Shown: positions 13,481 to 20,944 of the stretch, piece by piece
Layout: each line of letters opens with the position of its first letter
Position numbering within the stretch: position 1 is the stretch's first letter
From: a virus
Strand: one strand, 5' to 3'
DNA length: 25,908 bases
IMG/VR virus record: IMGVR_UViG_3300044530_000638
Coordinates: 1-25,908 of that record
Program-made: the position numbers and the translations under genes
The notes under the pieces: model-generated
What the model was told of the DNA's origin: nothing
Database searches by the model: none
What the model saw: the letters and a program-made list of their open reading frames with translations, nothing else

Positions 13481-14374
13481 ATGGCTAACTCCACCACTGG
13501 AATTCAAGACGACATCATCTCGCGTGGCGTCATCAACGGCTTTACCGCCGGCATCGCACCACTCGCCGCGTTCACCACCGATTTCTCGGACAGCGCGAAC
13601 CAAAAAGGGGACCGGGTTTCCGTTCCTCGCCTCGCCTCCACCCTCGACGCCGCTGCCGACAAGTCTGTCGGTGGTGCATACACCATCCAAGACATCGACT
13701 CCGATGCCGTGGAAATCGTGCTCAACAACCACAAATATGTGAGCATGGGTGCCGATGACATCGAGGTCGCCAACAGCTCCGCGCTCCTCCTCGAACGCTA
13801 CGGCGTCCGCAAGGGCAACCTGCTCGCCAAGACGATCTTCCAGGCGATCCTTGGAAAAATCACCGCCGCCAACTTCGGCACTGCTGGCCTTACCTCCACC
13901 GCCGCCAACTTTGACGAAGACGATGTCGCAGACCTCGCCAACGTCGCTGACGAAGCCGACTGGGCAGCAGACAACCGCTACCTGGTGCTCTCCCCGGACT
14001 ACATCGCCTCGCTCCGCAAGGTGGCGGAGATCAAGGATTCCAGCGGCTACGGCTACAACGCGATCCAAAGCGGCAACATCCCGATGCTGCACGGCTTCAA
14101 GATCATCATGTCCAACTACATCCCGGCCAACGGTGAAAACCTCACCGGCTTCATCACCGATGGATCGGGCCTCGCTGCCGCCTTCCGTTACTTGGCACCA
14201 CAAGCAGGTAACAAATACGACCGCGCCGAGCGCGTGGTCGGTGACGGTGGCATCACCCTCGGCCTCCGCGATTGGTATTCCGAAGACTTCGGCAACCGCC
14301 GCGTTGTCATGGAATCCGTCTATGGTTTCGAGACCGGCCTCGCCGCTGGACTCAAGCGCATCGTTTCCGTCTAA
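13481..14374 (+). CDS. Major capsid protein
   Basis: This encodes 297 residues, directly downstream of the protease/scaffold. It contains RYGVRKGNLLAKTIFQAILG, then LANVADEADWAADNRYLVLS, an MLHGFKIIMSNYIP strand and a C-terminal segment typical of coat proteins (TLGLRDWYSEDFGN, VVMESVYGFETGL). The fold is presumably HK97-like, with a P22 coat/N4 gp56-like feel to the C-terminal half, but the subfamily is not certain. A perfect hairpin follows 7 nt after its stop, fitting the need for high, separately controlled expression. The leader is pyrimidine-rich without Shine-Dalgarno. Confidence 0.85.
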   Translation: MANSTTGIQDDIISRGVINGFTAGIAPLAAFTTDFSDSANQKGDRVSVPRLASTLDAAADKSVGGAYTIQDIDSDAVEIVLNNHKYVSMGADDIEVANSSALLLERYGVRKGNLLAKTIFQAILGKITAANFGTAGLTSTAANFDEDDVADLANVADEADWAADNRYLVLSPDYIASLRKVAEIKDSSGYGYNAIQSGNIPMLHGFKIIMSNYIPANGENLTGFITDGSGLAAAFRYLAPQAGNKYDRAERVVGDGGITLGLRDWYSEDFGNRRVVMESVYGFETGLAAGLKRIVSV

Positions 14375-14381
14375 CCTAACC

Positions 14382-14407
14382 AGCCGGGAGGGTGAAACCT
14401 CCCGGCT
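14382..14407 (+). terminator. Hairpin after the major capsid gene
   Basis: AGCCGGGAGG (14382-14391), loop GTGAAA, CCTCCCGGCT (14398-14407): a perfect 10-bp GC-rich stem. Only TTTCC follows, so it may be a partial terminator or an mRNA-stabilising 3' structure rather than a full rho-independent terminator. Confidence 0.55.
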
Positions 14408-14422
14408 TTCCTCCTCAAAAAC

Positions 14423-14641
14423 ATGGCAGCATACGCAGTATTGATCGGCACCAAAAACGGCAAGCGCACAATGATTGCCGACGGTGGGACACTGGAAGTC
14501 CGCAAACTCTTCAAAGGCTCCGCCGGCGAAGGTTACGAACTCCTCGAAGTCCTCGAATCCACGGTCGGACGCACCCGCCGCAGAGGTTTCAAAATCAAGC
14601 CCGAGGTGAAAACCCCGGCAAAGAAAACCGCTAACGCCTAA
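14423..14641 (+). CDS. Small hypothetical virion-region protein
   Basis: This encodes 72 residues: an N-terminal beta-rich part (YAVLIGTKNGKRTMIADGG) and a very basic C-terminus (GRTRRRGFKIKPEVKTPAKK). It lies between two hairpins, after the capsid gene and before a strong terminator. The start follows an A-rich leader (CTCAAAAAC). Family not recognised; its place suggests a head accessory or connector protein, but nothing in the sequence proves it. Confidence 0.65.
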   Translation: MAAYAVLIGTKNGKRTMIADGGTLEVRKLFKGSAGEGYELLEVLESTVGRTRRRGFKIKPEVKTPAKKTANA

Positions 14642-14666
14642 CTCTCTCTGGTTGGATTCATGTCAG

Positions 14667-14701
14667 CCGCCGCTCTGGGGAACCGGGGCGGCGGTTTTTT
14701 T
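14667..14701 (+). terminator. Rho-independent terminator
   Basis: CCGCCGCTC (14667-14675) pairs with GGGCGGCGG (14686-14694), with one U-G wobble and a 10-nt loop, followed by T7 (14695-14701). This is the best terminator in the window and closes the head transcription unit. The end of the T-run is also the start of the next TTGAC element. Confidence 0.85.
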
Positions 14702-14724
14702 GACTCCCAGCTCATGGCATGAGC
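14700..14724 (+). promoter_or_regulatory. TTGACT element and dyad over start codon
   Basis: TTGACTCCC starts at 14700, directly in the terminator T-run and 19 nt before the ATG at 14719. GCTCATG (14710-14716) and CATGAGC (14718-14724) form a perfect 7-bp inverted repeat with a single spacer base, covering the start codon. Because it follows a terminator, some new initiation signal is expected here. Confidence 0.4.
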
Positions 14725-15036
14725 CTGATTGACGACTTCCTCCTAGCTGGTAACGACGAGATCGACGCCGACTTCGGCACCTCTGTCATGGTCTGCAACG
14801 GCCAGACATTCGACGTCGTGATGGACTCCGAGCGCAAGAGCTACGAGGGCGCGCTGGGCGGCATGGAAAGCGACATCAGCGCCAATGCCACCGCGCAGCC
14901 GCGCCACGTCTCCAACCCACGCGGCATGCTCCAAAAACGCTGCACCGTGGACGGGATTTCCTATCGGGTGGCCGAGGTGGTCACCGGCCCGGTCGCCATC
15001 CATTTCACACTCACCGAGTCAAGCGACAGCCGCTGA
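14719..15036 (+). CDS. Putative head-tail connector protein
   Basis: This encodes 105 residues, mostly beta-strand (MVCNGQTFDVVMDSE, RCTVDGISYRVAEVVTGPV, IHFTLTESS). Size, fold style and place between capsid genes and tail completion genes fit a head-tail joining or head completion protein such as those of the lambda FII/HK97 gp6-7 group. No signature motif is visible, so this is assigned by context. Its 3' end overlaps the convergent ligase-like gene by 18 bp. Confidence 0.65.
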   Translation: MSLIDDFLLAGNDEIDADFGTSVMVCNGQTFDVVMDSERKSYEGALGGMESDISANATAQPRHVSNPRGMLQKRCTVDGISYRVAEVVTGPVAIHFTLTESSDSR

Positions 15037-15555
15037 TTTCCGACGGTTGATCGTCGGGCACTGCGGCACCCAGCGGAGCACGTCGTGGGTTCTGCCTGCC
15101 TGATACATCGCCCGCGGATCGCGGACCACCATTCCCTCGCCGCCAGCGGCAACGATAGCGTCGGCAGCATCGATCAGGTGCTTTGTATCGCGGCACCGCT
15201 CCTGGCGCACCAGCGAGGCGTGAGCGGGCAAATTGACGTATTGCAGGAATTTGTAACGAGCCTTGAACGGCGTGACCATTTCCGGCGCGTCGAACACCTG
15301 GAATGTCAACCCGCGCCAGCCTGCCGAGATCCGGGCTTGGATCGTGTTGAACTCGCCCCGGCCGGCGAACAGCTCGCCGTCGAGCGCAACCGAGGGCATC
15401 CCTTTTTTGAACCACTCGGGAGCGGCGAAGACATTGCCCTCGCGGGAGATGAATTCGGCACCCGTCCACATCATCCTCCACCCGTCCAATTTCTCGGACA
15501 TCAGGAACCCCTCACAGGGGTGGCCTTGATAGTCGCGGAGCAGGGTCGGTTTCAT
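15019..15555 (-). CDS. ATP-dependent DNA ligase-like protein, adenylation domain only (LigE/LigB-like)
   Basis: This is the only minus-strand gene. The start is taken at the ATG complementary to 15553-15555 (MKPTLLRDYQG), where ligase similarity begins, giving 178 residues; the frame is open 40 codons further without similarity. Ligase motifs are in order: I EKLDGWR with Lys22, Ia SREGN (37-41), III LDGELFAGRG with Glu61, IIIa FQVFD, and IV GGEGMVVRDP with Glu140. The small bacterial LigE/LigB adenylation domain is the nearest type I recall. The motif V Lys-x-Lys is not conserved (VLRWVP), and there is no C-terminal OB domain. It may be a minimal, degenerate or repurposed nucleotidyltransferase. 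A moron gene inserted antisense among structural genes. Confidence 0.8.
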   Translation of the reverse strand: MKPTLLRDYQGHPCEGFLMSEKLDGWRMMWTGAEFISREGNVFAAPEWFKKGMPSVALDGELFAGRGEFNTIQARISAGWRGLTFQVFDAPEMVTPFKARYKFLQYVNLPAHASLVRQERCRDTKHLIDAADAIVAAGGEGMVVRDPRAMYQAGRTHDVLRWVPQCPTINRRKSAAVA

Positions 15556-15625
15556 GTCTGGGGAAAACCTACCCCGCGCAGGCCGTGGTCGCAATTCCAA
15601 ACTCACCCCGGGTTTCCACCCGCTT

Positions 15626-15647
15626 TTGACTCCCGGCCCAAGGTGTG
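15626..15647 (+). promoter_or_regulatory. TTGACT element upstream of tail completion gene
   Basis: TTGACTCCCGG starts at 15626, exactly 19 nt before the GTG start at 15645. It has the same core and spacing as the element at 14700, supporting the GTG as the real start. No strong dyad is seen here. The gap 15556-15644 also holds the leader of the divergent ligase-like gene. Confidence 0.35.
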
Positions 15648-16346
15648 CAAGCGAGCGTTCAAATCGACAGGGCAACTCGAAAAATCATGGAGGACACCCT
15701 TCAGGAGTTCTCCAAGCTAACGGGCAAGACCGTCGAGGACGGCATCAATGACATCGCCCGATCCGTCGCCCGCAAGCTCGCGGAACAAGTGCAACCCTAC
15801 GGCCTGAAATCCGACAAGGGGGAGAAGTTCAAAAAGTCCATTGGCCACCAGGTGGACCGCGTCTGGTTCGGCGTGAACATGGGTGCATTCCCGGCGACCA
15901 CCGACATGAAGGCCGCACACTATTCCGCGCGCAACGGCTCCCGCAAGGGCACCGTTCCACATCGGTTATTTCGCAAAGAGAAGGGCAAGCCGTGGCTCGA
16001 TCTAATTCCCGGCACTGAGCGCGACAGCTACAAGCGAAAGGCGCAGGCAAAAGCAGGCCGTGCCAAGGGTGCGTGGGTCGAGGCGGCCAATGCCATCGGC
16101 GGACCGAAACTCTCAGGCATTGCCGACTGGATCGGCCGCCACGCATCAGGCGGTTTCGGCAGCGCGAGCAAGACGGGCCAGGGGCTGGGCTATCAGGTAA
16201 CGCTTGAAAACCGCACCCCTTACATGGGCCGGATTCTCCCCGCCGCCACCGTCGCCAAGTCACTGGCGAACGGTCTGAAGAACGGCTTCAACCGCATCCA
16301 GAAGATCATCGACAAGGAAATCGAAAAGGCCAACCGGACACTATGA
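15645..16346 (+). CDS. Tail completion / minor tail protein
   Basis: This encodes 233 residues from a GTG at 15645, chosen from the TTGACT element 19 nt upstream; an in-frame ATG at 15687 is possible. The protein is basic, with a helical N-terminus (MEDTLQEFSKLTGKTVEDGI) and C-terminus (LANGLKNGFNRIQKIIDKEI) and a central region of basic and aromatic residues. These features and the place before the tail terminator match the lambda gpZ/HK97 gp10-like tail completion group. The stop overlaps the next ATG (ATGA at 16343). Confidence 0.65.
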   Translation: MQASVQIDRATRKIMEDTLQEFSKLTGKTVEDGINDIARSVARKLAEQVQPYGLKSDKGEKFKKSIGHQVDRVWFGVNMGAFPATTDMKAAHYSARNGSRKGTVPHRLFRKEKGKPWLDLIPGTERDSYKRKAQAKAGRAKGAWVEAANAIGGPKLSGIADWIGRHASGGFGSASKTGQGLGYQVTLENRTPYMGRILPAATVAKSLANGLKNGFNRIQKIIDKEIEKANRTL

Positions 16347-16753
16347 CCACCACCCAACGCATCAAGGACACCCTCGTTTCCTACCTGACAGAAAACTCAC
16401 CGGCGGACTCGATCATGGTGGCCGACGCCACCGCCCGCGAAACATTCTCCCTGCCCTGCCTGGTGGTGGACATCCAAGGCAGCACCGCCCACTCCGCCGC
16501 GCTCCACATGGTCTCCACCGCCGAGGTCACTATCACGCTGCGGGCGCACACCGGCGACGAGCCGGAGGCGGACATCGCAGCGTGGATCGACCAGATCGAA
16601 AGCCTGTTCTTCGACCAGTCCGCGATGGTCGCCGCGCTCAACCAGTCTGACGTCATTTTCTGGGAATGGACCTATAACGGCAGCTCCCAGAACTGGGACG
16701 AAGCACTGCTTGAAGTGACCTTCACCGCCGCCTGCACCTTCGGCCGGATTTGA
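16343..16753 (+). CDS. Tail terminator-like protein
   Basis: This encodes 136 residues with alternating strands and helices: an N-terminal helix (TTTQRIKDTLVSYLTE), a strand PCLVVDIQGS, a strand pair EVTITLRAHTG, a helix DIAAWIDQIESLFFD, and C-terminal VTFTAACTFGRI. This order is that of lambda gpU-like tail terminators, which cap the tail tube at the head-proximal end. Its neighbours (tail completion upstream, tail tube downstream) agree. No unique motif is visible, so the call is fold-and-context based. Confidence 0.65.
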   Translation: MTTTQRIKDTLVSYLTENSPADSIMVADATARETFSLPCLVVDIQGSTAHSAALHMVSTAEVTITLRAHTGDEPEADIAAWIDQIESLFFDQSAMVAALNQSDVIFWEWTYNGSSQNWDEALLEVTFTAACTFGRI

Positions 16754-16780
16754 CACGCCGCGACGGGTGAACACTCACCC
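16750..16780 (+). promoter_or_regulatory. TTGACA element with hairpin upstream of tail tube gene
   Basis: TTGACACGCCG starts at 16750, contains the stop of the previous gene, and is identical in its first 11 bases to the portal-gene element. GGGTGA (16765-16770) and TCACCC (16775-16780) form a perfect 6-bp hairpin with loop ACAC, ending 2 nt before the ATG at 16783. The related junction before 21952 has the same order of parts. Confidence 0.45.
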
Positions 16781-16782
16781 TC

Positions 16783-17160
16783 ATGGCAGCAACTATCTAC
16801 ACTTCCGCCGCAGCCGCAGATCTTCAATACGGCATCACTAACGAGACCGGGATCATCCTGACCTCATTCTCCCGCAACGTGCAATCCGTGAAGACTGAAG
16901 TGCGCGATGCAGTCAACGACGTGGTCGCCGTCGCGCATTCCGGCCTGACCGCCTCTATCTCGCTTGAGGGCTTCGTCAACGGAGCCGTGACCATGGACGT
17001 CGCGGCACTCCTCACGCTCACCAACGACACGACCACGGGCGGCCTCACGGGCGGCACCGTCATTGTCGATAGCTACAACGAAAGCACCGCCCAGGGCGAG
17101 TTCCGCAAGCTCTCCGTCAGTGCCACGCAGTATGCCAGCACGATGACCGAGCAGGCCTAA
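16783..17160 (+). CDS. Major tail tube protein (probable)
   Basis: This encodes 125 residues, rich in Thr, Ala, Ser and Val, and largely beta (TGIILTSFSRNVQSVKTEVR, SGLTASISLEGFV, TVIVDSYNESTAQGEFRKLS). Small beta-barrel proteins with this composition, placed between tail terminator and chaperone genes, are tail tube subunits. The phrase KTEVRDAVNDVVAV near residue 37 is like the loop seen in other short tube proteins. Shorter than lambda gpV because the Ig-like domain is missing. Confidence 0.65.
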   Translation: MAATIYTSAAAADLQYGITNETGIILTSFSRNVQSVKTEVRDAVNDVVAVAHSGLTASISLEGFVNGAVTMDVAALLTLTNDTTTGGLTGGTVIVDSYNESTAQGEFRKLSVSATQYASTMTEQA

Positions 17161-17208
17161 CCCATCACCACCCGCTGGCAGACCGGGACCGTCTGCCGCC
17201 CATAAAAA

Positions 17209-17601
17209 ATGAACCAAAAGCAAGAGCTGTATCACACGATGAATCTGTCAGTGGCGTCGATTTTGATGACCTACGGATTCAAATTCGTCACCTTCACCCA
17301 CATCATCCGCGCCGACGGCCGGGAGTCCAAGGAGTTCTGGTTCGAGGCGCAGTCTCCCGAGTGTCCGCTCAAGGCCGGAGAGGTCGCCTACTACGCCACC
17401 AAGGGCCACGAGGACATGCTGGCGAAGGACAAGGAAAGCCCCGTCCTGTGGATGCGCGGCGCGCTCATGAACCGCACCACGCTGGTCGAGATCGTCAAGA
17501 CCTCCCCACGGATGGTCGAGATCTCCAACGGCTCGCGCAAGGCACTGATCGCCGAGACCGCCAGCGAGGAAACCAAGCGGCAGGTCGCCGCGATGCTCTA
17601 A
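17209..17601 (+). CDS. Hypothetical tail-region protein
   Basis: This encodes 130 residues from the ATG at 17209, after an A6 leader without Shine-Dalgarno. It contains MTYGFKFVTFTHIIRADGRE, then EFWFEAQSP, VAYYATKGHEDMLA and a C-terminal helix SEETKRQVAAML. It lies between the tube gene and the G/GT chaperones, a place often filled by a tail accessory protein. No family is recognised. Confidence 0.65.
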   Translation: MNQKQELYHTMNLSVASILMTYGFKFVTFTHIIRADGRESKEFWFEAQSPECPLKAGEVAYYATKGHEDMLAKDKESPVLWMRGALMNRTTLVEIVKTSPRMVEISNGSRKALIAETASEETKRQVAAML

Positions 17602-17613
17602 CCACAAAAACAA

Positions 17614-18018
17614 ATGCAAGACACAGATCTAATGACAGATGATGAAGCCATGCGTGAAGCTGGCATGACCGCAGGCCCGAAGCGTAAATCAAAGTTCGTG
17701 CTGCGACCGATGACCGCGCTCTCGCTCTCCTGGCTGCAACGCAACCGGGTCTTCGAGGACGACGGCGGCGACATGATGCAGAAGACCGCTGCTTATGCAT
17801 TCCTGCACACCGAGCCGAAGGAAGAAATCCGGGCAGTGGTCAACAACCGGCAGTCCTTCCTCGATGCCGTGGACCAGTGGCTTGAAAAGCACATCACCTA
17901 TCACAACGAGCTTGAGCCCTTGTCTGCCGAGATGAGCGAAGCCATGGACCTGTATCTGGTCGCCAACACCACCGCCTCGCACAAATCCGATCCCGGAATC
18001 CCAGCCTCAAAAAACTAG
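17614..18018 (+). CDS. Tail assembly chaperone, short form (gpG-like)
   Basis: This encodes 134 residues. It is acidic, with a helical body (RPMTALSLSWLQRN, DAVDQWLEKHITYHNEL, AEMSEAMDLYLVAN) and a polar tail, ending TAG at 18016-18018. Just before the stop is the heptamer A AAA AAC (18009-18015), with the zero-frame codons AAA AAC. The gene precedes the tape measure gene, the standard place for lambda G/GT-type chaperones, which coat the tape measure protein during tail assembly. Confidence 0.8.
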   Translation: MQDTDLMTDDEAMREAGMTAGPKRKSKFVLRPMTALSLSWLQRNRVFEDDGGDMMQKTAAYAFLHTEPKEEIRAVVNNRQSFLDAVDQWLEKHITYHNELEPLSAEMSEAMDLYLVANTTASHKSDPGIPASKN

Positions 18019-18239
18019 CAACGCCCAGCTGGCTGGCTTCGTATGTCCACCATATCGCAAGCATCACCGGCTGGGCCTTCCGCGAGATTATGGAGGAGCT
18101 ACCCATCGCCGCAGGCTTGCAGGTCATCGACGCGGATTTGTTCTCGAAAGGAATCAACCGCATGTGGACCAGCGGCGGCTCATGTTTTGACTCCGCCACC
18201 GTAATTGACGAGGCATTTAAAAACCTGATAAAACGATGA
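18009..18239 (+). CDS. -1 frameshift extension of the tail chaperone (T domain of gpGT-like protein)
   Basis: After slipping at A AAA AAC (18009-18015) the ribosome would read 74 more residues in the -1 frame (LATPSWLASYVHHIASITGW, FREIMEELPIAAGL, ending FKNLIKR) to TGA at 18237-18239. That stop overlaps the tape measure ATG. The frame has no start codon of its own, so it is made only as a 208-residue fusion with the upstream chaperone. A possible stimulating stem, GCCCAGC (18023-18029) with GCTGGGC (18070-18076), begins 7 nt after the heptamer. This follows the conserved G/GT frameshift of siphoviruses. Confidence 0.85.
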   Translation, partial: KKLATPSWLASYVHHIASITGWAFREIMEELPIAAGLQVIDADLFSKGINRMWTSGGSCFDSATVIDEAFKNLIKR

Positions 18240-20200
18240 GCGGTATCAATGTAAAATTCGGCGCGACTGACGCGGGCTTCACGTCCACCGTCAACAAGGT
18301 AAAGGACAGCACCAAGAGTCTCGACACCACCGTCGCGAAAACCAGCAGCAGCGTCAACGCCAGCTTTGCCAGTATGGCAAAGGCCGGGGCCGCGCTCGCG
18401 CTGGGATTTGGCGCGATCAAGATGGCGGCGGCGGCAGTCACTGGCACCTTCGGCGCGTTCAAGGACGCGCTCGACCTCGGCGGTGAGTTGTCCGACCTCT
18501 CGGATCAAACCGGCGAGACCTCCGGTAACCTGCTAGTCCTGCAACGAGCATTCGATAACAGCGGCGTCGGCGCGGACAAGGTCGGGACATCGCTCAACAA
18601 AATGCAGAAGGCGCTTGTGGAAGCATCACAAGGGTCTGACGAGGCGCGGGACAAGTTCAGCAACCTCGGCCTGAGTTGGTCGGAGATGGCCACCAAGTCG
18701 CCGACCGAGCAACTCAAAATGATTGCTGCCGCGATCTCCGCGCTACCGACACCGGCAGAGCGTGCCGCCGCGTCCATGGAGTTTTTCGGCAAGTCCGGTG
18801 GCCGCACCCTGGCATTCCTGCAAGATTTCGACGGGGCGATTGCGAACGCGAAGGGCGAGCTTGGAACCATGCCCGACGTCATGGACAAGAGCGCCCGAGT
18901 TTTCGACACGATCAGCGACAAGATCACGGTCATCGGAGGCAAGTTCAAGGAGTTTGCCGCCGGCGTGCTGGGCGAAATGACCCCGATGCTGGAGACTATC
19001 ACCACCGGGCTGGCGGGAATCGACATGGCCGGATTCGGCAAACGACTGGCGCAAGCATTCATCGGCGGCACCGCAGCAATGGACGGCTTCACCGCAGCAC
19101 TCGGCGCGATGAAGGTCGGCGAGTTCTCACTGGCGTGGGAGATGGCATGGGCGTCGATCAAGCTCCAGGCGAAGCAGACGGCAAACGAGATTTATCAGAA
19201 CTTGGTTGCCGCGTTTTCCGCTTCCAAGGATTTCATGGTAAAGGTATTCGGTCCAGATAGCGCCATCTTTCTAGCTGCATCCTTGGGGATCGACTTGCTC
19301 GTCGGCAAGATCGAGACGGGCATCCTGAACGCCGCTCTCGGACTTGCTAGCACATTCCCCCGTTTGTTTGGCGACGCCGCAGAAAACATCAAGAGCAACA
19401 TCAAGGTCGTTGAAAACGGAATCACTCAATCGAAGGATTTGCTAGGCAAGCTTTTCAGCGACGGTTACATCCAGCGTGACCTTGAAGAAGCGGGCAAAGC
19501 CTTCCCCGAGTCATTCAAATCCGCATACGAATCGACTGCCCCGCTCATCAATGTCCAGGAGGACATGAAGGAGGTTAACCGCCTCGCCGGGGAGATCAAC
19601 AAGACCGCTGCTGGCCTGACATGGAACATGACTAGCGAGATCGAGAAGATCCCGCAGCTAACGTGGAACATGAAGGACCACATGAAGGAGGGCGCGGGCG
19701 CGATGGAGAAGGCGGCGAAGACCGTCAAGGAAACACTCAGCCTGTCCGAGGAGATCATCAAGCGCATCAAGGAAGCCGCTGGCAAGGACGCAGTGGACAA
19801 GGGCGGCAAGCTTGAAAAAGCGGCGGGTGACGCCATTGCGGGAGGTAATTTCAGAAAGGCGGAACGCATAGCCAAGAAACTTGAGGGCAAGCAACAGGAC
19901 GCAGCGATCGACGAAGCCTTCGGCGGCAAGGGTCCTTTTGCGAAGTCCGTCCGTGACATGGCGAAAGAAGCCGGAGTCGACACATTCGGCAAGAGCAACA
20001 AGGATCTCAAAAAGGAACTGCAAGACCGCATCGGCAAACGCAAGGAGGAGCTGCCAGACGGCCAGCGTGGCAAGGCCAACAAGGATGCGGACGGCGAGGT
20101 TAAACCCGCCGGGAAAACCCTGCACGATGTAGTGGAGGCGATCCGCGTCCTCGTAGAGAAGATCGAACCGAAGCTCCCCACCACCGCGCTCGGAGCCTAA
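18236..20200 (+). CDS. Tail tape measure protein
   Basis: This encodes 654 residues. The N-terminal 60 residues are a Ser/Thr/Lys-rich helix, then a hydrophobic stretch AGAALALGFGAIKMAAAAV (about residues 44-62). Residues about 80-260 follow the usual tape measure pattern (DLSDQTGETSGNLLVLQRAF, SPTEQLKMIAAAISALPTPA, FFGKSGGRTLAFLQDFDG). Helical, Lys/Glu-rich sequence fills the rest. In siphoviruses its length sets the tail length; at roughly 0.15 nm per residue this suggests a short tail of about 100 nm. It is translationally coupled to the GT frame (ATGA at 18236). Confidence 0.92.
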   Translation: MSGINVKFGATDAGFTSTVNKVKDSTKSLDTTVAKTSSSVNASFASMAKAGAALALGFGAIKMAAAAVTGTFGAFKDALDLGGELSDLSDQTGETSGNLLVLQRAFDNSGVGADKVGTSLNKMQKALVEASQGSDEARDKFSNLGLSWSEMATKSPTEQLKMIAAAISALPTPAERAAASMEFFGKSGGRTLAFLQDFDGAIANAKGELGTMPDVMDKSARVFDTISDKITVIGGKFKEFAAGVLGEMTPMLETITTGLAGIDMAGFGKRLAQAFIGGTAAMDGFTAALGAMKVGEFSLAWEMAWASIKLQAKQTANEIYQNLVAAFSASKDFMVKVFGPDSAIFLAASLGIDLLVGKIETGILNAALGLASTFPRLFGDAAENIKSNIKVVENGITQSKDLLGKLFSDGYIQRDLEEAGKAFPESFKSAYESTAPLINVQEDMKEVNRLAGEINKTAAGLTWNMTSEIEKIPQLTWNMKDHMKEGAGAMEKAAKTVKETLSLSEEIIKRIKEAAGKDAVDKGGKLEKAAGDAIAGGNFRKAERIAKKLEGKQQDAAIDEAFGGKGPFAKSVRDMAKEAGVDTFGKSNKDLKKELQDRIGKRKEELPDGQRGKANKDADGEVKPAGKTLHDVVEAIRVLVEKIEPKLPTTALGA

Positions 20201-20212
20201 CTTAACAAAACC

Positions 20213-20941
20213 ATGGCCACCATTTACGAGAAAACCGCAGGCGCGCTCATCGCCACCCCCGGCCGCACCGTCGCCACATTCCCGAGCGGGCTTTGCCGGG
20301 TCGATCAGAAATACGTCTGCACCACCGCGACCGCCGCCACCCACCGCGCCACGCTCGCAATCGGCAATGACATGCCGGACGGCAACAACGCACCGGCCAT
20401 CGACGGCCTCAAGATCTACCCGGCACCGCAGGAGATCGAGCGCGGCGACGGCTTCACCGAGTTCATGGTCTCAGCCTATGGCCGGACCACGGACCAGCTG
20501 GTTAACATCGAGCTGGTCAAGACTAACGTAACACCGAGTTTTAACCGGGCGTTTTTGTCCACCGTATCATTGTGGGAAATCAAGGGGAAGATCGCAATCC
20601 CGTATCGCACTAACCTCGAATACGATGATCTTAATCTCGACCCATCACTCCTGCTGCCGTTTGATGCTGTTTATTATGGCACCGACAGGACGGTTCTTTC
20701 TACTGTTGCCGGCATAAAAATAGACAGGTTTCGGACTCTGCAAGACGGAACTTTTGGACGTCTTATCCTCAGAGAATACATCATCACGTTTACTGTCGAC
20801 GGCGTAACACCATCAGACACCTGGAGGGTTTACATTGAAGACCCGATCTTCTCGATTGTCAGCCAACAAAACTTTGGATCATTCGTCGAGATTGACGTGC
20901 TGACCAAACGAGGCAACACGCAGGAACTAACGACGATTTAA
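20213..20941 (+). CDS. Tail tip / minor tail protein
   Basis: This encodes 242 residues of mainly beta character, with no motif I can name (IYEKTAGALIATPGRTVATF; YTLPAPQ-like turn KIYPAPQEIERGDGFTEFMV; C-terminal WRVYIEDPIFSIVSQQNFGS). It directly follows the tape measure gene, where distal tail and tip proteins lie. The second half (from about 20560) is richer in A and T than the first, a possible mosaic junction. The leader CTTAACAAAACC is A-rich without Shine-Dalgarno. Confidence 0.6.
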   Translation: MATIYEKTAGALIATPGRTVATFPSGLCRVDQKYVCTTATAATHRATLAIGNDMPDGNNAPAIDGLKIYPAPQEIERGDGFTEFMVSAYGRTTDQLVNIELVKTNVTPSFNRAFLSTVSLWEIKGKIAIPYRTNLEYDDLNLDPSLLLPFDAVYYGTDRTVLSTVAGIKIDRFRTLQDGTFGRLILREYIITFTVDGVTPSDTWRVYIEDPIFSIVSQQNFGSFVEIDVLTKRGNTQELTTI

Positions 20942-20944
20942 TCT

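Noticed and set aside
13469-14203. 244-codon minus-strand ORF over the capsid gene
   Set aside because: Shadow of the major capsid gene caused by high GC; no recognisable domain, while the + strand has clear capsid features.
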